Shown here: positions 35,215-48,779 of the stretch, piece by piece
Layout of the letters: each line of letters opens with the position of its first letter
Position numbering within the stretch: the stretch's first letter is position 1
DNA from: Ascochyta rabiei
Taxonomy: Eukaryota > Ascomycota > Dothideomycetes > Pleosporales > Didymellaceae
Length of the DNA: 64,000 nucleotides
Assembly: GCF_004011695.2 (NCBI RefSeq)
Contig: NC_082417.1
Coordinates: forward strand, 868,001-932,000
Direction: 5' to 3'
Program-made: the position numbers and the translations under genes
The notes under the pieces: model-generated
What the model was told of the DNA's origin: nothing
Databases searched by the model: none
Seen by the model: only the letters and a program-made list of their open reading frames with translations

Positions 35215-37539
35215 TATAGAGCAACCTAAATTATTATTATTATAACAATCTAGGTATTATAAGAATTACTCTTAGTATATATACTTATCTTAAACTTCCT
35301 AGGTATTATCCTTATAACGTAGTTAGTAATAGTATATAATAAACTGCTGTAATAACATTACCTTATATATAGTAAGCTTCTAGCTTAGATCTAAAATGGT
35401 TGCATAGTTAAACAAGAACCTGTAACTATCCTCTGTTTTTAAATAGTACTTAGACAGCTTAACACAACCCTTTTACGCAGCTGCTTTTACAACTTCTAGC
35501 TATTCTAAGTTATTAGCGTAACCTAGGTTATTACTAAGCTCTTTAGTTATCTAATCTAAGAAATTAAATAGCTAGTTATATATTAGCTAGATGTGCTAGA
35601 TAGGGCGCTTATAAGTCTTACTAAGGGCACTAGATACCTTCTTTAATTGCTGTAGTATGATTGTAACAGCCTACAGGTGCTGCCACTTAGTTACTGCTAG
35701 TTAAAGTTTCTTAAGATCTTTTAATTAGCTTCTACTACCTTGTTATATATAGAAGCACCTTCTCTACAGCTTAGTGCCTTTAGTGCAATTTCTTGCTCTA
35801 ACTATTTGTTAATGTAGACCTAAAGCTTTAGTGCGCGCTTACATATATCGTAGGTAGAGTTCTACCTAGTCCTAACATCTTATATAACTAATAGTTAATA
35901 ATTTACTAGAATATTACTCTATAGTGCAAGAAACCTCTTGTATTATTGTGGTGATAGATCTATTACAATGTAGATAGCTTAGATCTGTGTTACACTTAGT
36001 ATATAATAAAATAATATAATAAATAATTTCTACCTTCTAGAGAGAGTTTAGAACAGACATGCTGTTTTTAATACCCCTAATATAGCGTTGCTGCAGTCTT
36101 TGTGCATGCTCTAGTTCTAGTAATACCTTAAGTTAGAGATAGTAAATAATGTCTTATATAACAGGGTTAATTATATATACAAGATAAGGAATAGTGTTCT
36201 CTCTGCTATCCTAAGTAATGTTGTTCTGCTGTAGGAACCTGTTTAAGGTCTGTAATAATGCACTGTTATTACTAGCATTATTGCAAGTAATAGTAAGCAG
36301 TTGTTTTGTAGTTTTAGTTTCCTAAAGAAGTTAAAGAACTTGCTGTGCTATAGAGGATTCTGTATGTTTTCCGCGCATAAGAATAAAGTCTAAAAGGACT
36401 TCTTGTAACTTCTAGCTCTTGTTTATATAGTAACCTTTAACAGCTAGGAAGCTAAGGTAATTACTTACAGTCTAGGCATCTAATGCAATAGACAATTTAG
36501 TACTAGAACTAAGATCCTAGAGAAGAGCGTGTTTAGCAGCCTTAAATTAGCTCTAGAACATCTGGCTATATTTATAACAGGTGGATTTTACAGCTTCTAG
36601 CCTTAGAAAGTAGATATATTGTTAGAATAACAGCTGTTTAATGGTTTAAAATAAGAGGTTCTTGTTAACAACTAATTGTATAAGCTCTGTTTTAAAGGCT
36701 AAAGTAGAGTATGCAGGATTAGAAGAAAACTAGTTTTTATTTTGCTAGCAGGCAGTATATAGATATGATAGGAGGTTTAATAAAGTATAAGCAGGATTCT
36801 TAATTTATTTGCAGGCTTGTAAACTAAGGTGTTAGACAAGATGCTTAGTCCTACAGCCTTTTATAGCTAGGTGCTAAAGAACTAACCTATAGTTATAACA
36901 GTATACGTATAGATAGCTATCTTATACCTAAGAGTCTTTGCTATATCTACTCTAGATCTAGCCTAAGTAAGTTAGTGCATCCTAATGTAGCTTTTTAGAA
37001 GCAGGATTGCTTCCCTATCATGTAATTGTCTACTACTAATCCTATGCTATAATAGTTGCCTTACTATTACTAGTATTAGGGTCTAGGGATACTAGCCGTT
37101 TAATAAGATATAATTGTTTTAGAAACGCCCCTTTAACAAGTTGTGTAGTAGAGAAAGTAAGAGATAGAAGAAGCTTAGGTAGAGTAGAAGGTGTGTCTAC
37201 TAGTAGTAATAACATATATGTTATATGTAGACATAACAAATATAGATATTTAATCCTAAGGCAACAGGAGAATAGAAAAACTTTTTAACAAACTGCCTAG
37301 GACAAGCCTGAGCCCTAAGTCCCTAACAGCAAGATTGTTTTATTTAGTGCTAGGAACTAGTTGTTTTACTGTTTTCTTAGGGTTAGCTTAGATATCTTAA
37401 ACGAGTTTCTAATTACGTAGAGATACAAAATAATAAATTAAATAGAAAAAGTAGATCTTGCAAAAGAGGCTATGTATGTGTTAATTAGCTGTTATTTTAA
37501 GTTAAAACATTAGCTCTATATCTAATCTAGATCTATCTT

Positions 37540-38890
37540 ATTATTGTTATTAGATCCTTTAGATCCTAATTCCTCTAAATCTTTTTTAGCTAATAACTTA
37601 TAAAATTGCTTATTAGTCTTATACACATTTAGCATAGATTAATAGTACTCCTCTAGCTTAAAATTAGACTCTTTAATCTCCTCCTTACACTTATTATTGT
37701 TAGGTGCTGGAATAAATAGGTAATAGCTAACAAGCTTAGTATCCTAACTAATCTTATCTAAGAGAGATAGAGGTTTAGTTTAACTATAGTAATTAGTAAG
37801 TGTATGTAATAATATAATTTAATAACTTACAGCTAGGTATTATTAGTTGCAACTGCTATGCTCTTAGGTGACATATTATTACAGAAGGCCTCCTATTCTT
37901 CCTTCTCCTTCTTACTCTTAAAGGTGTTATCTTTAAGTTTTTAAAGACCTTACTAATACTCTTAGCAGAGCAGTTTCTTAACAACGCTGCTATTAGAAAA
38001 GAGCTGTTTGTTACCTTAGCCTACAGTAGTCTAACTGGTAGTAGAACTATCTTAAGCAAGTTCTGCATGCTTTCTAAGGGCCTGTTATTGTGCGCAAAGA
38101 TCTATTTTATGCTTAAGATTATCCTACTTCTTATAAACAGTCTTAAGCTTATTTTTAAGCTACTTAGCTGTTCTTAGTTAGTAAATGTTTGTAATAAGAA
38201 GCTGTAATAACTAACTACTAGCAGATAACTTAAAGCGTTGCTAATCTACATGTTCTTTAGTCTAGGCTACTATTACAGCTTAAATATTAAGATCTGCTAA
38301 AGTATAAGACTAGTCTTAACCTAACTTTAGCCTAGCCTAGTATTTTACTGTACAATTAGCAGCATTTACCTTATTAATAATTTCCTTCTCTTTACTACGC
38401 AAGGTAGCTTAATTTCTTTGTTAAACTGCGTGGATACTGTCGCTAAGCTCTCCCTTAAATAAGACTTTTGTGCTAGTCTTTTGGCCTGTAGCCCTAATCT
38501 AACTATAAGAATTAAGGATTTAATTAATGTTAAAGTCTCTTAAATAGAAACCCTAGTATTATTAGCACTAACTGTTATAACAGGCTGTAATAACTACCTT
38601 ATTTAGTTAATCCTACTTCTTAGCGGTGAAGCTAGCTGGTATACTGGTACCTGTAGTGCTAGCAAAGGTTAGCATATCTTCCTCCTCCTCTTCCTTCTTA
38701 ATATTATTAGCGTTAAGATTAATTATACTAACTATAATAGGAGGTAGTAATAACGTGTAGTATTGTATAAACAGAAGGTATTCTAGATGTAGAAGGTGTT
38801 ATAGAAGAGTAGGGCTGTAGTAAGCTTTTTAGTAGCTGGTCTGTGCTTAACCTGTCCTAGTTTTGCTAGCATAAAAGCAACAAACGCTAG
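37540..38890 (-). pseudogene. unrecognised second ORF relic of the hAT-type element (E1 copy)
   Basis: The minus strand holds a degraded frame, mirrored on the plus strand at 63,120-64,000 in E2. It is rich in Lys, Gln, Leu and Ala with coiled-coil-like heptads (for example LKTVYKK and LLQLLITN stretches in the E2 copy) and lacks cysteines or a transposase motif. I do not recognise a family. It lies upstream of the transposase on the same strand, so it may be a second protein of the element or a captured host gene. Confidence 0.4.
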
Positions 38891-39540
38891 CGCTGTTACA
38901 ATAAAAAACATTAAAACCCCTTCTAATAATATTAAAACAGCTTAGAGCTAGGTGCAACCTATGTTAAAAAAATGCGCTTAGTAAATATGCAAAATTTGTA
39001 GGTTATTATAGTTTAGTATTACATATCTGTTTGTGCATTATAGTTGCAATAATCCCTACTTATAATGGATTTTGGTTTTCTTATGCTAGGCAGCATCCTC
39101 TACTAGCGCTTAAACAACAAACGCTAGTGCTAAAGCAATAGGAAACATTTGTAACATGTCTTATAATATTAAATTAAATTAGAATTAGATACAGCCTAGG
39201 CTAAAAGAATGCGCTTAGCGTATTTGTACTATCTGTAAGTTATTACAGTTTTTTATTATATACCTGTTTATGAATTATAGTTATAATAATCCCCTACTTA
39301 TAATAGATTTTGGTTTTCTTGCGCTAGGCAGCAGCCTCTACTAGCGCTTAAACAACAAACGCTAGCGCTAAAGTAACAAGAAACATTTGCAACGCGTCTT
39401 ATAATATTAAATTAAATTAGAATTAGACGCAGCCTAGGCTAAAAGAATGTGCTTAGCGTATTTATATTACCTATAAGTTATTATAAGCTTTTATTACAGT
39501 TACGCTAGTATATAATAGTTGTAATAACTTTCTACTAGCT
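38870..39540. repeat. 238-bp tandem repeat inside hAT E1, three units
   Basis: Three units begin near 38,877, 39,116 and 39,352 with AACAAACGCTAGCGCT-like sequence. Each contains ATCCCTACTTATAAT followed by GGATTTTGGTTTTCTT-like sequence. The same array, inverted, is at about 62,480-63,180 in E2, so it belongs to the element and predates the split of the two copies. Confidence 0.8.
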
Positions 39541-39719
39541 ACAGATTCTAATATTCTTGCTTTAGGTAGTAGCCTAAACTTTAGCAGCGCACAGACCTCT
39601 GCACGCGTTATTACACTAACCTATCAACAAACTTTACTATTACCTTTCACACTATAATACTACACTATTATAACAGCTATACTACTATAATTTTACTGTG
39701 TAACCTAGGCGTACTATAA

Positions 39720-39875
39720 TATTACAGCCTACTATTACAGCTATTACAGCCTGTAAGCTATTACACCTGCTATTACACTTATTTTCACAGCCTACTACTA
39801 CAGCCTACTATTACAGCCTACTACTATAGCATACTATTACAGCTAACTATTACAGCTAACTACCTAATTACTAAC
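39720..39875. repeat. short CTATTACAGC-type repeats in hAT E1
   Basis: Imperfect 10-14 bp repeats of the type CTATTACAGC / CCTACTACTACAG. Mirrored in E2 at about 62,175-62,325. Confidence 0.7.
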
Positions 39876-40604
39876 ATGGCTAGAGGTTGTAGGAATAAGG
39901 CTGTCCTAAGCTAAGGATTAGCTGTAACTAGCAGCACGCTAGTAAGGAAGCCCTTAACAGCTAAGTCTGCCCGCAAGGCGCCTGCTCAGCTACTAAAGCG
40001 TAGGTACTATTACAAGGCTGGCAGTATATTATTACATTCTATTATTATATTTAATAACTAATACTAAGGTAGTAGTTACGCTGCGTAATATCTGTTAATA
40101 CTAGAGGTTAAGTAAATTATTAATACCTAAGATGCTATTCTTACGCATAGTTTAGGAAGTTGCTCTTTAACTAAGAAATAATCTTTAGTTCTAGGCTAGC
40201 GCTCTAGAGGCTCTTTAGGAGTCTACTAAGTCTTTCCTTATTAGTGTCTTTAAAGGTATGTGTTAGTTTCTTATAGAAGAACATAAAACTAATATCTAAA
40301 GATATAAACATAAACGCTATCTATGCAAAGTAAGTTACTATTTAGGTAAAGGATGTAGCTCTTACAAAGCAATACTACTAGAGGCTTATTAGTGCCCTCT
40401 ACTAAATAATTATATGTTATAAGAGGGGAAAAAGAAAGAACTAGAGTTTTATAGAATGTTTGTATAATATATGCTGCTAATAAATAAATAAACCTATATA
40501 TAATAATTGTCAGTAATAATATTAAAAGCTTAACAACTAAAGTTTTTAAATAAAAATGGCTTTAACAGGACAGATGTGTAGTTACGTAATGTACCTAACT
40601 TCTA

Positions 40605-40790
40605 CCTCTACTCTATATAGACCCTACCCTACCTATACCCCTACCCTATATAGACTCTACTCTACCCCTACCCCTACCCTATATAGACCCTACCCTACCT
40701 CTACCCCTACCCTATATAGACCCTACCCTACCCCTACCCCTACCCTATGTAGACCCTACCCTACCTCTACCCTCTTAGCATAGAATTAGC
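40605..40790. repeat. 33-bp C-rich telomere-like minisatellite at right end of hAT E1
   Basis: Five units of 33 bp, each CTATATAGACCCTACC followed by CTACC/CCTACCCC variants. An open frame across it (40,556-40,783, plus) would give an 11-residue LYRPYPTPTPT repeat. The mirrored frame is also open in E2. I treat this as a consequence of a repeat with no CAG or TGG to mutate, not as a gene. Confidence 0.85.
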
Positions 40791-40804
40791 GTAGGTAGAG
40801 GTAG

Positions 40805-41060
40805 TGTTAGGACTTCTGCTAAGGTAAGATGGTAACCTACTAGTATGTGTCACAACCTACTAGCAGATTCCATTAAACCTAGTAGAAACCTTCCTTTACT
40901 TACCTTTACTTTTACTTGCAGAGAGTATAGGCCTTACTACTATAAGTAGGCCTCTCTCTCCGCCCTCTTGTAGCTCGCTGTCTGCTATTTTGTTCACTCC
41001 TCTTTTAAATCTATTAGTTTACTAGGTTGCTACTTTTATGCTTGTAAAGTCTGCCTTACA
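40805..41060 (+). repeat. 5' LTR of Gypsy H
   Basis: 256 bp, starting TGTTAGGACTTCTGC and ending CTGCCTTACA. Preceded by GGTAG. Confidence 0.93.
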
Positions 41061-41772
41061 TAATAGCAGACCTAACAGCTAAAAAATTTAGCTTTCTCTT
41101 AGGCTTCCGCCTTTGTTAAGCTAGTAGTTAGCTACTACTGCTTAAGGTTGCACTAAGGTTTTAGTCTAGTGCGCTATCTCTTTACTAAGTATTAGCCCTA
41201 TTTAGAGTTCTTTTCTTAGTCCCTACCCCTAACCAGCGCAGGTAGTAAGTGCCTGTTTTTAAGTACAAATCAGCCTCCCCTACGCGTCTTCTAAGTACAG
41301 ATTACCTATCTTTAATATTTAGTAGGCTAAATTATTACTTTTTTTAGGCTCTAGAGTACTAGCCTTTCGTTTTACCCCCTAACCAACTAGCACCTTTTAA
41401 GTGGTCCAGCGCCTCCATTTAGCACCTTTTAAGCGGTCTAGTACCTATTTTTTTTAATCTACTAGCGCCTTCTAAGAGGTCTAGCGCCCCTAAGTATCCC
41501 CTACCCCTTTATTTTAAGAAACACTTACTCCTTTATCTTTTACTAACACACAGCTCTTTTACTAGAATTTGTCTTTTACTTATATATAGTACTTTTACTA
41601 CTAAACATCTAGGCCCTACTACTACTTAAAGGCACTAGGTGCTCTGCTTCTCCTCTAACTACCTACTACTACTACACTTACCTTTACAGACACAACTCTT
41701 TAACTTCTATTAACATCTTTACACATTACAGCTATATTACTAACTAATAAGGATAATATTAAGCCTAACTCT
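41061..41772 (+). other. Gypsy H leader, contains a 30-bp degenerate repeat
   Basis: The untranslated leader between the 5' LTR and gag. At about 41,385-41,490 there are three to four imperfect units of the type AGCACCTTTTAAGCGGTCTA, roughly 30-40 bp apart, possibly part of an RNA packaging or structural region. No gene is seen. Confidence 0.55.
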
Positions 41773-44050
41773 ATGCTACCCCCCTAGCCTTCTTCTACTT
41801 CTGCAAAGAAGACTTCTTACAACAAGTCTTACCTATACTACCTAGAAACCCCTATAGATCCTAAGTCCTTTAATTGTTAGGGTAGTAGTGCTATTTCTAA
41901 TTACGTATAAGACTTTAGCTATAAGACACGTAAGAAAGCTGCTACTCTAGGAACCTTTGTTACACGCAGCAGCCTATCTACTTTATCTACTAATTAACTA
42001 AAGTCTTAGACACAGAAAGACAAGCAAGCTACTATTAAAACAGAGGATACTGCCACAGAAATCTACTAACCTACTCCCTACTCCCCTTAGGGACAGGCTT
42101 CCCTGCAGAAACTTACTAGCGCTACTCTAGGGCTATAGAAAGAATCCACTTACGCCAGCAAGTAGGACACCTCTACTATAGCTCTACAGTTTTGCTATAA
42201 GGACTCTTTACGCGCTATATCCTCCTAGGTCCCTTTAAACAACAGTCTCTCCTAACAGTTTTAGCACCTTCCTACTACTATAGTTAAACACTTCCTAGTT
42301 AAATACTTTAGCCTAGGTAACTAACCTTTAGAGTTCCTTATCGCACTACTTACAGATTTTAACTTCTAGTCCCTTAATCCTCTTATTTAGAATCTAGGGC
42401 TGCCTCTGCTGTCTAACAACTATCTAGATAGGTATTTTATACACCTTACCTACAGATAATACTCTATACTCTCCACCTTCCTTCTAGGACTTCTTAGTAA
42501 ATTTAATAGCGGTCTACACGCGCTATCCCAGCAACTAAATAATAAGTAACTTAAGCTAGATTAGGCTAAGCACTTTTACTCCTAACTAATTAACTGTAAT
42601 AATTAGACAGCTTCTTAACTAAACAACTTGTAAGCTAAGTTTACTTAGCATTAGCAGCAATCTACTTAACTTACTTAGTATTACTAACAGCTTAAGCTAA
42701 AAGCTAATTAAGGCTTAGCATAGGAATATCTAGGAGGCTAGGCTAATAACACCACTAACTAACCCCCCTCCCGCTTTAGACACCTCCTCTGCTCAGCTTA
42801 GCAGTCCTCTAATATCCCTAAGCCTAAAACACTAGGCTTAGTAGGCACCTATACTAGCATACTATTACAGTTACAGCTTTATAACAACACACCCGCTATA
42901 ATAGACTAATTCTGTACCCCCCTAACATAGGTTAAGGCGCCTTCCACATACACGCCACTAGGGAGCACTACCCTAGTTACCCTAACTTCTACTCTAGCCA
43001 GCGCTTATTAATTCCTTTAGTCCTTAGACTAATACAACAACTAACTAGACAAGGCTATAAAGAAACTATCCTATTTTACAAGCCCTAAAGACAACTTTAA
43101 TAATTAGTTGTTTAACTGCTTACACTTTATGCGCGCTAATAGTTAGAACTATTAACATCCTACAGACTAGGCTAATTTCTTCTTAATCTATACTAAAGAA
43201 CCTGCCTGCGCTCTTCTATAGGATCCCTTTAGTTTTACCTACTACTACTCTAACCCTATAGATTACATCTATTGTCTATAGGAAGTTTATAGAGATAAGG
43301 ATATCTATAGTTTAGCTAAACAAGCCTTTAACCTATTTACATTCCCACAATACCCTAGCCTAGAAATTGCTGATGTTGCTATAGCGTTTTTAGTCTTCCG
43401 CACTAAGATAGAATATTTTGCCTAGCAGCTTAACTAGATACTAGAAACACATTACTATAGGCTGCAGACTAAACTCTCTAATCTTACGCAGCGATAGATA
43501 GCTAATATAGCCTGTAACAAATTACTGTCTAGGCTACGTAACTACTATAACTAGCTTAATACCTTCTTCTATAACTACGCTTATATTCCTTCTAAAGTTA
43601 ACAATAAGGATATCCTAGGAGATAGGCAGAATTGTTTTAGTCCTTGCAACTGTTAGGCCACTTGCGAAAGCACTACTACTATCTCCCTAGGGTCGCCTGC
43701 TGTTCTGCAACCTGCACTAGGCCAAGAGAACAAGGATACCTACCAGCGTTAACCTAAGGAGACTAGTTTTATAACTAATATATTTACGTGTTTTAACTAC
43801 AGAACTAAGGGTTATAAAGCAAATTAATGCCCTGCTTCTTCTAAGCCTAAGTCCTATGCTACACTAGCAGCTGCACCTAAGGACTCTACCACAAACTAAC
43901 ATATCTCTACAGACTAATTCCCACTATCAGATAGTAAAGATAACAAATTTAACTCCTTAGACAAATACGCCTCTAATTCAGAAAACTAGGTACCTTAGAT
44001 AATAGTTACTACCTAAGGACTGTTTCCTAACAAGTGCGCTCTTTTAACCC
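41773..44050 (+). pseudogene. Gypsy H gag relic
   Basis: The frame starts at ATG 41,773 (MLPP*PSSTSAKKTSYNK). The N-terminal part is Ser/Thr rich, and the central part around 43,020-43,450 is capsid-like without a diagnostic motif. Near 43,790-43,840 there is a CCHC knuckle in decayed form (CFNYRTKGYKAN*CPA, where the second Cys and His have become Tyr). Gag would package element RNA. Broken by frequent TAG/TAA. Confidence 0.7.
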
Positions 44051-44149
44051 TTTTATACCCTATTTAGACACTACTAAGGCTAGCTTAATTATTTATTAGG
44101 TTAATACTACCTAGACAACTACTAAGAAACCTGTTTAGACAGGCAGCTA

Positions 44150-47100
44150 ATTAGCTTTTTAGGCTTCCTTAGGCTGTAACAAAAACGCCCCTTATAGTGT
44201 CTACACACTAGCAGACAATAGCGCTAACACCATCTTTATCTCTAACACCTTCTTAAAGAAAACAGGCGCCCTTTAGCTTATTCCTCTAATAACACCTATT
44301 GTCTGTTAAGGATACAATAGCAAACCTACAGAAACTATTACACATTAAGTAGAGTTTTACCTTAAAATTAACTTACACCTTAAGTGTACTAGCGCCTATG
44401 TTATAAACAATTATAGATCTTTTTACCTAATCCTTAGATTTAGGTAGAGGGCTATTTATAACCCTACTATTTCCTGGTAAAACTGCTCTATTACCTTTGC
44501 AGACAAGTATTGCTCACAGTACTGCAACTTAACCACTTAAACCCCTGCCCTACTTTCCGAAGGTTCCCTGCTAGATGCTAAGCCCCCACTACTATTAAAA
44601 CCTAGTTCTAGCAACTACTACAAAGGGCAATCTACTTAACCTAAATCTATACTTCCTAGATTACCTTATGCTTACACAGCATAAAAGACATGCAATATCT
44701 ATATTATATTAGCCTCTACAGCAAGGCTATACAGGAAATATACTAATTACTTCCTTATCTTACTATAAAGACTTTAAGTTATAACTGCTAGACACGCTTT
44801 AGCAGATGCTAATTTTAACAAATTCTTCTAACTAAGTTAGGACCTGCCCCTTTCTAACTTACTTACCCCTAAAGAACTAAAGGAATACGCTAACTTTATC
44901 CTAACATTTAATAGGGAAGCTGCTAAAACTCTCCCTAACTACAGTAACTTTAACTATAAGATAAAGCTTAAACCAGGTACAAACCCTCCTAATTATCGCC
45001 TTTAACCTTTCTCTAGACAGCAAATAGAAGCTATTAAACACTATATTAAGGAAAATAAGGCACAAGGTTTTATTAAATGCTGCAACTCCCCTGCTTAAAA
45101 TAACCTGCTTATTGTTGCTAAACCTAGGGGTGGCCTGCAAATCTGTGTGGATTATTAAAAGCTTAACAACGCTATTATTAAGGACTAATATCCTATTCTA
45201 TTTTTCTGCAAAACTATAGTATAACTTAACTAGGCAACTATATTCTTAAAATTTAATGTTATCTACGCCTTTTATAGAATTTAGATAAAGCCTAGCTTAG
45301 AATAGCTTACAGCATTCCGTATACAGAAAGGTACATACTAGTACAAAGTTATACCCTTTAGACTATGTAACACCCTAGCAACCTTTTAGCAGGTAATTAA
45401 CAACTTATTATTTAAATACCTTAATTAATTCTGCACAGTATATTTAGATAACGTCCTAGTCTTTTTTAACTCCCTAGCTAAACACAAGGACCACGTTAAG
45501 AAAGTTCTTAGCAGACTTAAAGATTAAGGATTTTACGTAGATCTAAAGAAATCTAAATTCTATAAGAAACGCGTTAAGTTTCTAGGTATAATTATTACTA
45601 ACAACAGCGTACAAATAGACCCTAACAAAATTAAAGCTATCTAAGATTAGAAGATGCCTAAAATAGTACCTAACATTCTCTCCTTTCTAGGTTTTACTAG
45701 ATTCTATTAACATTTAATTAAAGGGTACTTATTATTTGCTCTCCTCTTACCACAAGCTGTTAAATCTACTGTTGTTTCTAGACCTTCTAAGAAAGATCCC
45801 TTAGTAATCTAACGTTCTGTCTAGTACTAAGACTTTAAGCCTACCTAAGCCTACAAAGACGCCTTTTATGCCTTAAAAAGCGCCTTCTAACTAGATATTA
45901 TACTCTAACACTCTAATCCTACACAGCTAGTTATTATTTATACTAATTCCTCTAGCTAGGCTATAGGAGGAATTATAAAGCAACAGAATTAAAAAGGCAA
46001 CCTGTAACCTATTGCGTTCTCTTTAAAAAAAACACTTATCTGCAGAATGTAATTATAACATCTACAACATAGAACTTATAGCTATTATTTAAGCCTTTAA
46101 AGAATAGGAAGTAGAACTTATAGGCTCCCCTTATACAATACAGGTAATAACAGATTATAAGAACCTAGAAACCTTCATAAAGACTAAGAAGCTTAACTAA
46201 CACTAAGCTTAATAGTTACTATTTCTCTCCTAGTTTAATTTTAAAATAATATACGCACCTAGACCTATAAATAGTAAAGTAGATACGTTAAGCCAACGTC
46301 CTTAGGATATCCCTAAGGACAAATAAGACATACAGTTATTAGATACACACTAAATTATCTTAGGACTACACAACCTAGACCTAGGAGTTGCGCTAACAAT
46401 ACAAGCTACTCTGCAAGCTCTCTCCCTTACTACTAGCAGACGACCTAAATTCATCTCACTAGAAGTTCAGGCAATAACAACGTTCTGCGCTACTTAAACA
46501 CCCTTAGCAGAGCCTAATAACTTAGAAGATAACTTTAACCTAATAGACAACGTTTATAGGATATTACTACTAGATTTACTACTATATCTAGAAGATCCCT
46601 AATCTACTAAAGACATACTTACTAACGCATATGCGACTAATACAGCTATACAGAAAATCTTTTCTACCCTAGATTAAAACAACTACAAACTAAGCTCCTA
46701 GTTCCGCAAAAATAGCTACTACATCTCCCTAGCTAACTGTCACACTATTAGTGAAGGCTCCTCTAGACGCCTGTTCCTAGACAAGACTTGGCTCTACATA
46801 CCCCCTAACGCATAATTATAATGCTAGATATTTAACTTATGCTATAACTATAAGATTACAGGCTATAAAGGTCCTAAAGCCACTTTATATCTAATAATTA
46901 GGTGCTACTATTAGCCTGGCATGCCTTAGTCTATTAAAAAATATTACTAAGCTTGCGCGGTGTGTAAATGTACAAGGCCTTCCTAGAAAGACTGTAACAG
47001 TTTCCTTAAACCCCTACTAATCCCTAACACTAGGTAGTCAGATATCTCTGTAGACTACATTTAAGATTTACTAGCTTTGTCTCATTACAGCTAATTATAC

Positions 47101-48200
47101 ACAAACCTGCTTATTATAGTAGATTGTCTTACTAAGCAGTAACACTTCTTCCTGTTAGTTAGCTGCTTTTTAAAGGAATTCGCTTACTACTTTATAGAAA
47201 TTTTTTGCCTCTATAGACTCCTACGTACCATTATATCTAATTAGGGTACTTCCTTTATAAAATAATTCTAGAAACAGGTTTGCAAACGCCTTTAAATCTT
47301 AGCTAAGCTATTAACTTCTTATTACCTATAAACTAATAGTTAAACTAAATAAGCTAATTAAAGCCTTGAATTCTATTTGCAAAAGTACGTTAACTACACA
47401 CAAAATAATTAGGCTTTATAGTTGTATCTTGCCAAGTTTTAAGCTAATAACACTGTTAATGTGTCTACTAGACTTACACCTTTCTTTGCAGATCTTAGGT
47501 ATTATCCTTACAGCAGTATACACCCTAGTAAAGGCTATACCTAAATAGAACTATTATTAAAAGAAGCTAAAGACTAAATCTTGCGCGCTAATAAGTTACT
47601 CTGCACCTATACTAACCATGTAGAATATCTAAAGATTTAGCTTACCTAGGCACAATAAGAACAACAAGCCTAAGCTAATGCTTATCGCTAACAGACTCTA
47701 AAATACGCAGTTAGCAACCTAGTTTAGGTTTCTACACGCAACTAGAATACTACCTAGCCTTTAAAAAAACTAAACTATAAGTATGCTAGGCTATACTTAG
47801 TTACTTATGTTATATATAACAGAGCCGCATACAAACTAGACCTGCCTACAGATATAATATTAAAAGGCGTATTTCTAGTATTTTACCCTAACTTGCTCTA
47901 GGAAACAAGCTAAGACAATCTACCAGATTAAGCACTACCTAAACTAACACCTGTAGAGGTTACTAACAACTAGGGTTTAGTCTCTTAAGAAGAGTATGTT
48001 AACTTATTTCTTAATTACAGAAAGCAACGCAGTACATAGGAATACCTTATTAAATAGTCTAATAACCCTAAACCTACCTAGGAACCTGCTAAGCAACATC
48101 TTAACTACTATAACGCTTTCTTGTTTCACTATAACAATCCTAACAAACTAGTTCTACTAGCACTCTAAATGCCAACAGACTAGGAGCCTCGCCCAGAAGA
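44150..48200 (+). pseudogene. Gypsy H pol relic (protease, RT, RNase H, integrase, chromodomain)
   Basis: Protease is near 44,210 (LADNSANTIFIS, the family D-T/S-G-A changed to DNSA). RT runs about 44,980-45,640, with LQICVDY near 45,138 and VYLDNVLVFF at 45,439 (YxDD altered). RNase H is 45,900-46,290. The integrase zinc finger (CAVCKCTRPS) is near 46,955 and its core runs 47,030-47,560. A chromodomain-like end is around 47,990-48,110 (EEYVNLFLNYRKQRS...EYLIKQSNNPKPT). Short stop-free stretches at 44,901-45,140 (minus) and 47,366-47,548 (plus) are chance frames over this relic. Confidence 0.87.
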
Positions 48201-48779
48201 CAACTTTAACAACGGCTAGTTTAGCAATCTTAATAAATCTAGTTAAAACAAGATAGGCTAACAAAAGCGGATATATTACTTAACAGAATATTAGGCTACT
48301 TTTAACAGGCTCCTTTATAGGTTAAAAACACGCCTAAAGACACGCTAAACATAATCTAGACCTGCTTAAGCTTGCCCTTAGGCTACTATAGTTTAGCAAT
48401 CAACTATTAATAAAGGTTAACCTTAAAGTTAAGGATAAATCTAGCTCTAATAAATTAATAAATCTCTTTACACTACTCCCTTATATAAGCTCTAAGCAGA
48501 AAGGGGTATAATTTATGTGTCGCAGGGTTTATACAGTAGAAAAAATCTTAGAGGTTTTTTTTATATATAAGGATTTAGAGAGACCTGTGCAACACTACTA
48601 AAGGTATATACCTTAATTGCACTCTAACCACTAACAGGTTCTTACATAGGATTTCTACATCCCCTTTTCCTTTGTTTTTCTTTTACTCTTACTTAAAAAA
48701 CTGTTAGTATTAGACTCTTACAGTTACTTGTACACAGACTTTAGCTTAAGAGACTTTACTATTTGTAAGGAGGGGCACG

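Larger units (their letters stand above)
32700..37239 (-). pseudogene. hAT transposase relic (split by pogo/Fot1 element 2)
   Basis: Minus-strand transposase remnant. The middle part is clear: KLSIALDA*TVSNYLSFLA around 36,500-36,440, then LLDFILMRGKHTESSIAQ to about 36,345, then LLTITCNNASNN at 36,300-36,266 (the family motif has Asp where the first Asn of NNAS stands). The C-terminal dimerisation region (TARDVI and HRLSAT-like) is around 33,040-32,980. The pogo/Fot1 element at 33,351-35,214 lies between them. The N-terminal limit near 37,239 is uncertain. Known hAT enzymes catalyse cut-and-paste. Stops and the lost Asp make this copy inactive. Confidence 0.8.

Noticed and set aside
37042..37239. 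65-residue minus-strand stop-free frame as a gene
   Set aside because: It lies at the N-terminal edge of the hAT transposase relic and has no independent start context, signal peptide or domain.
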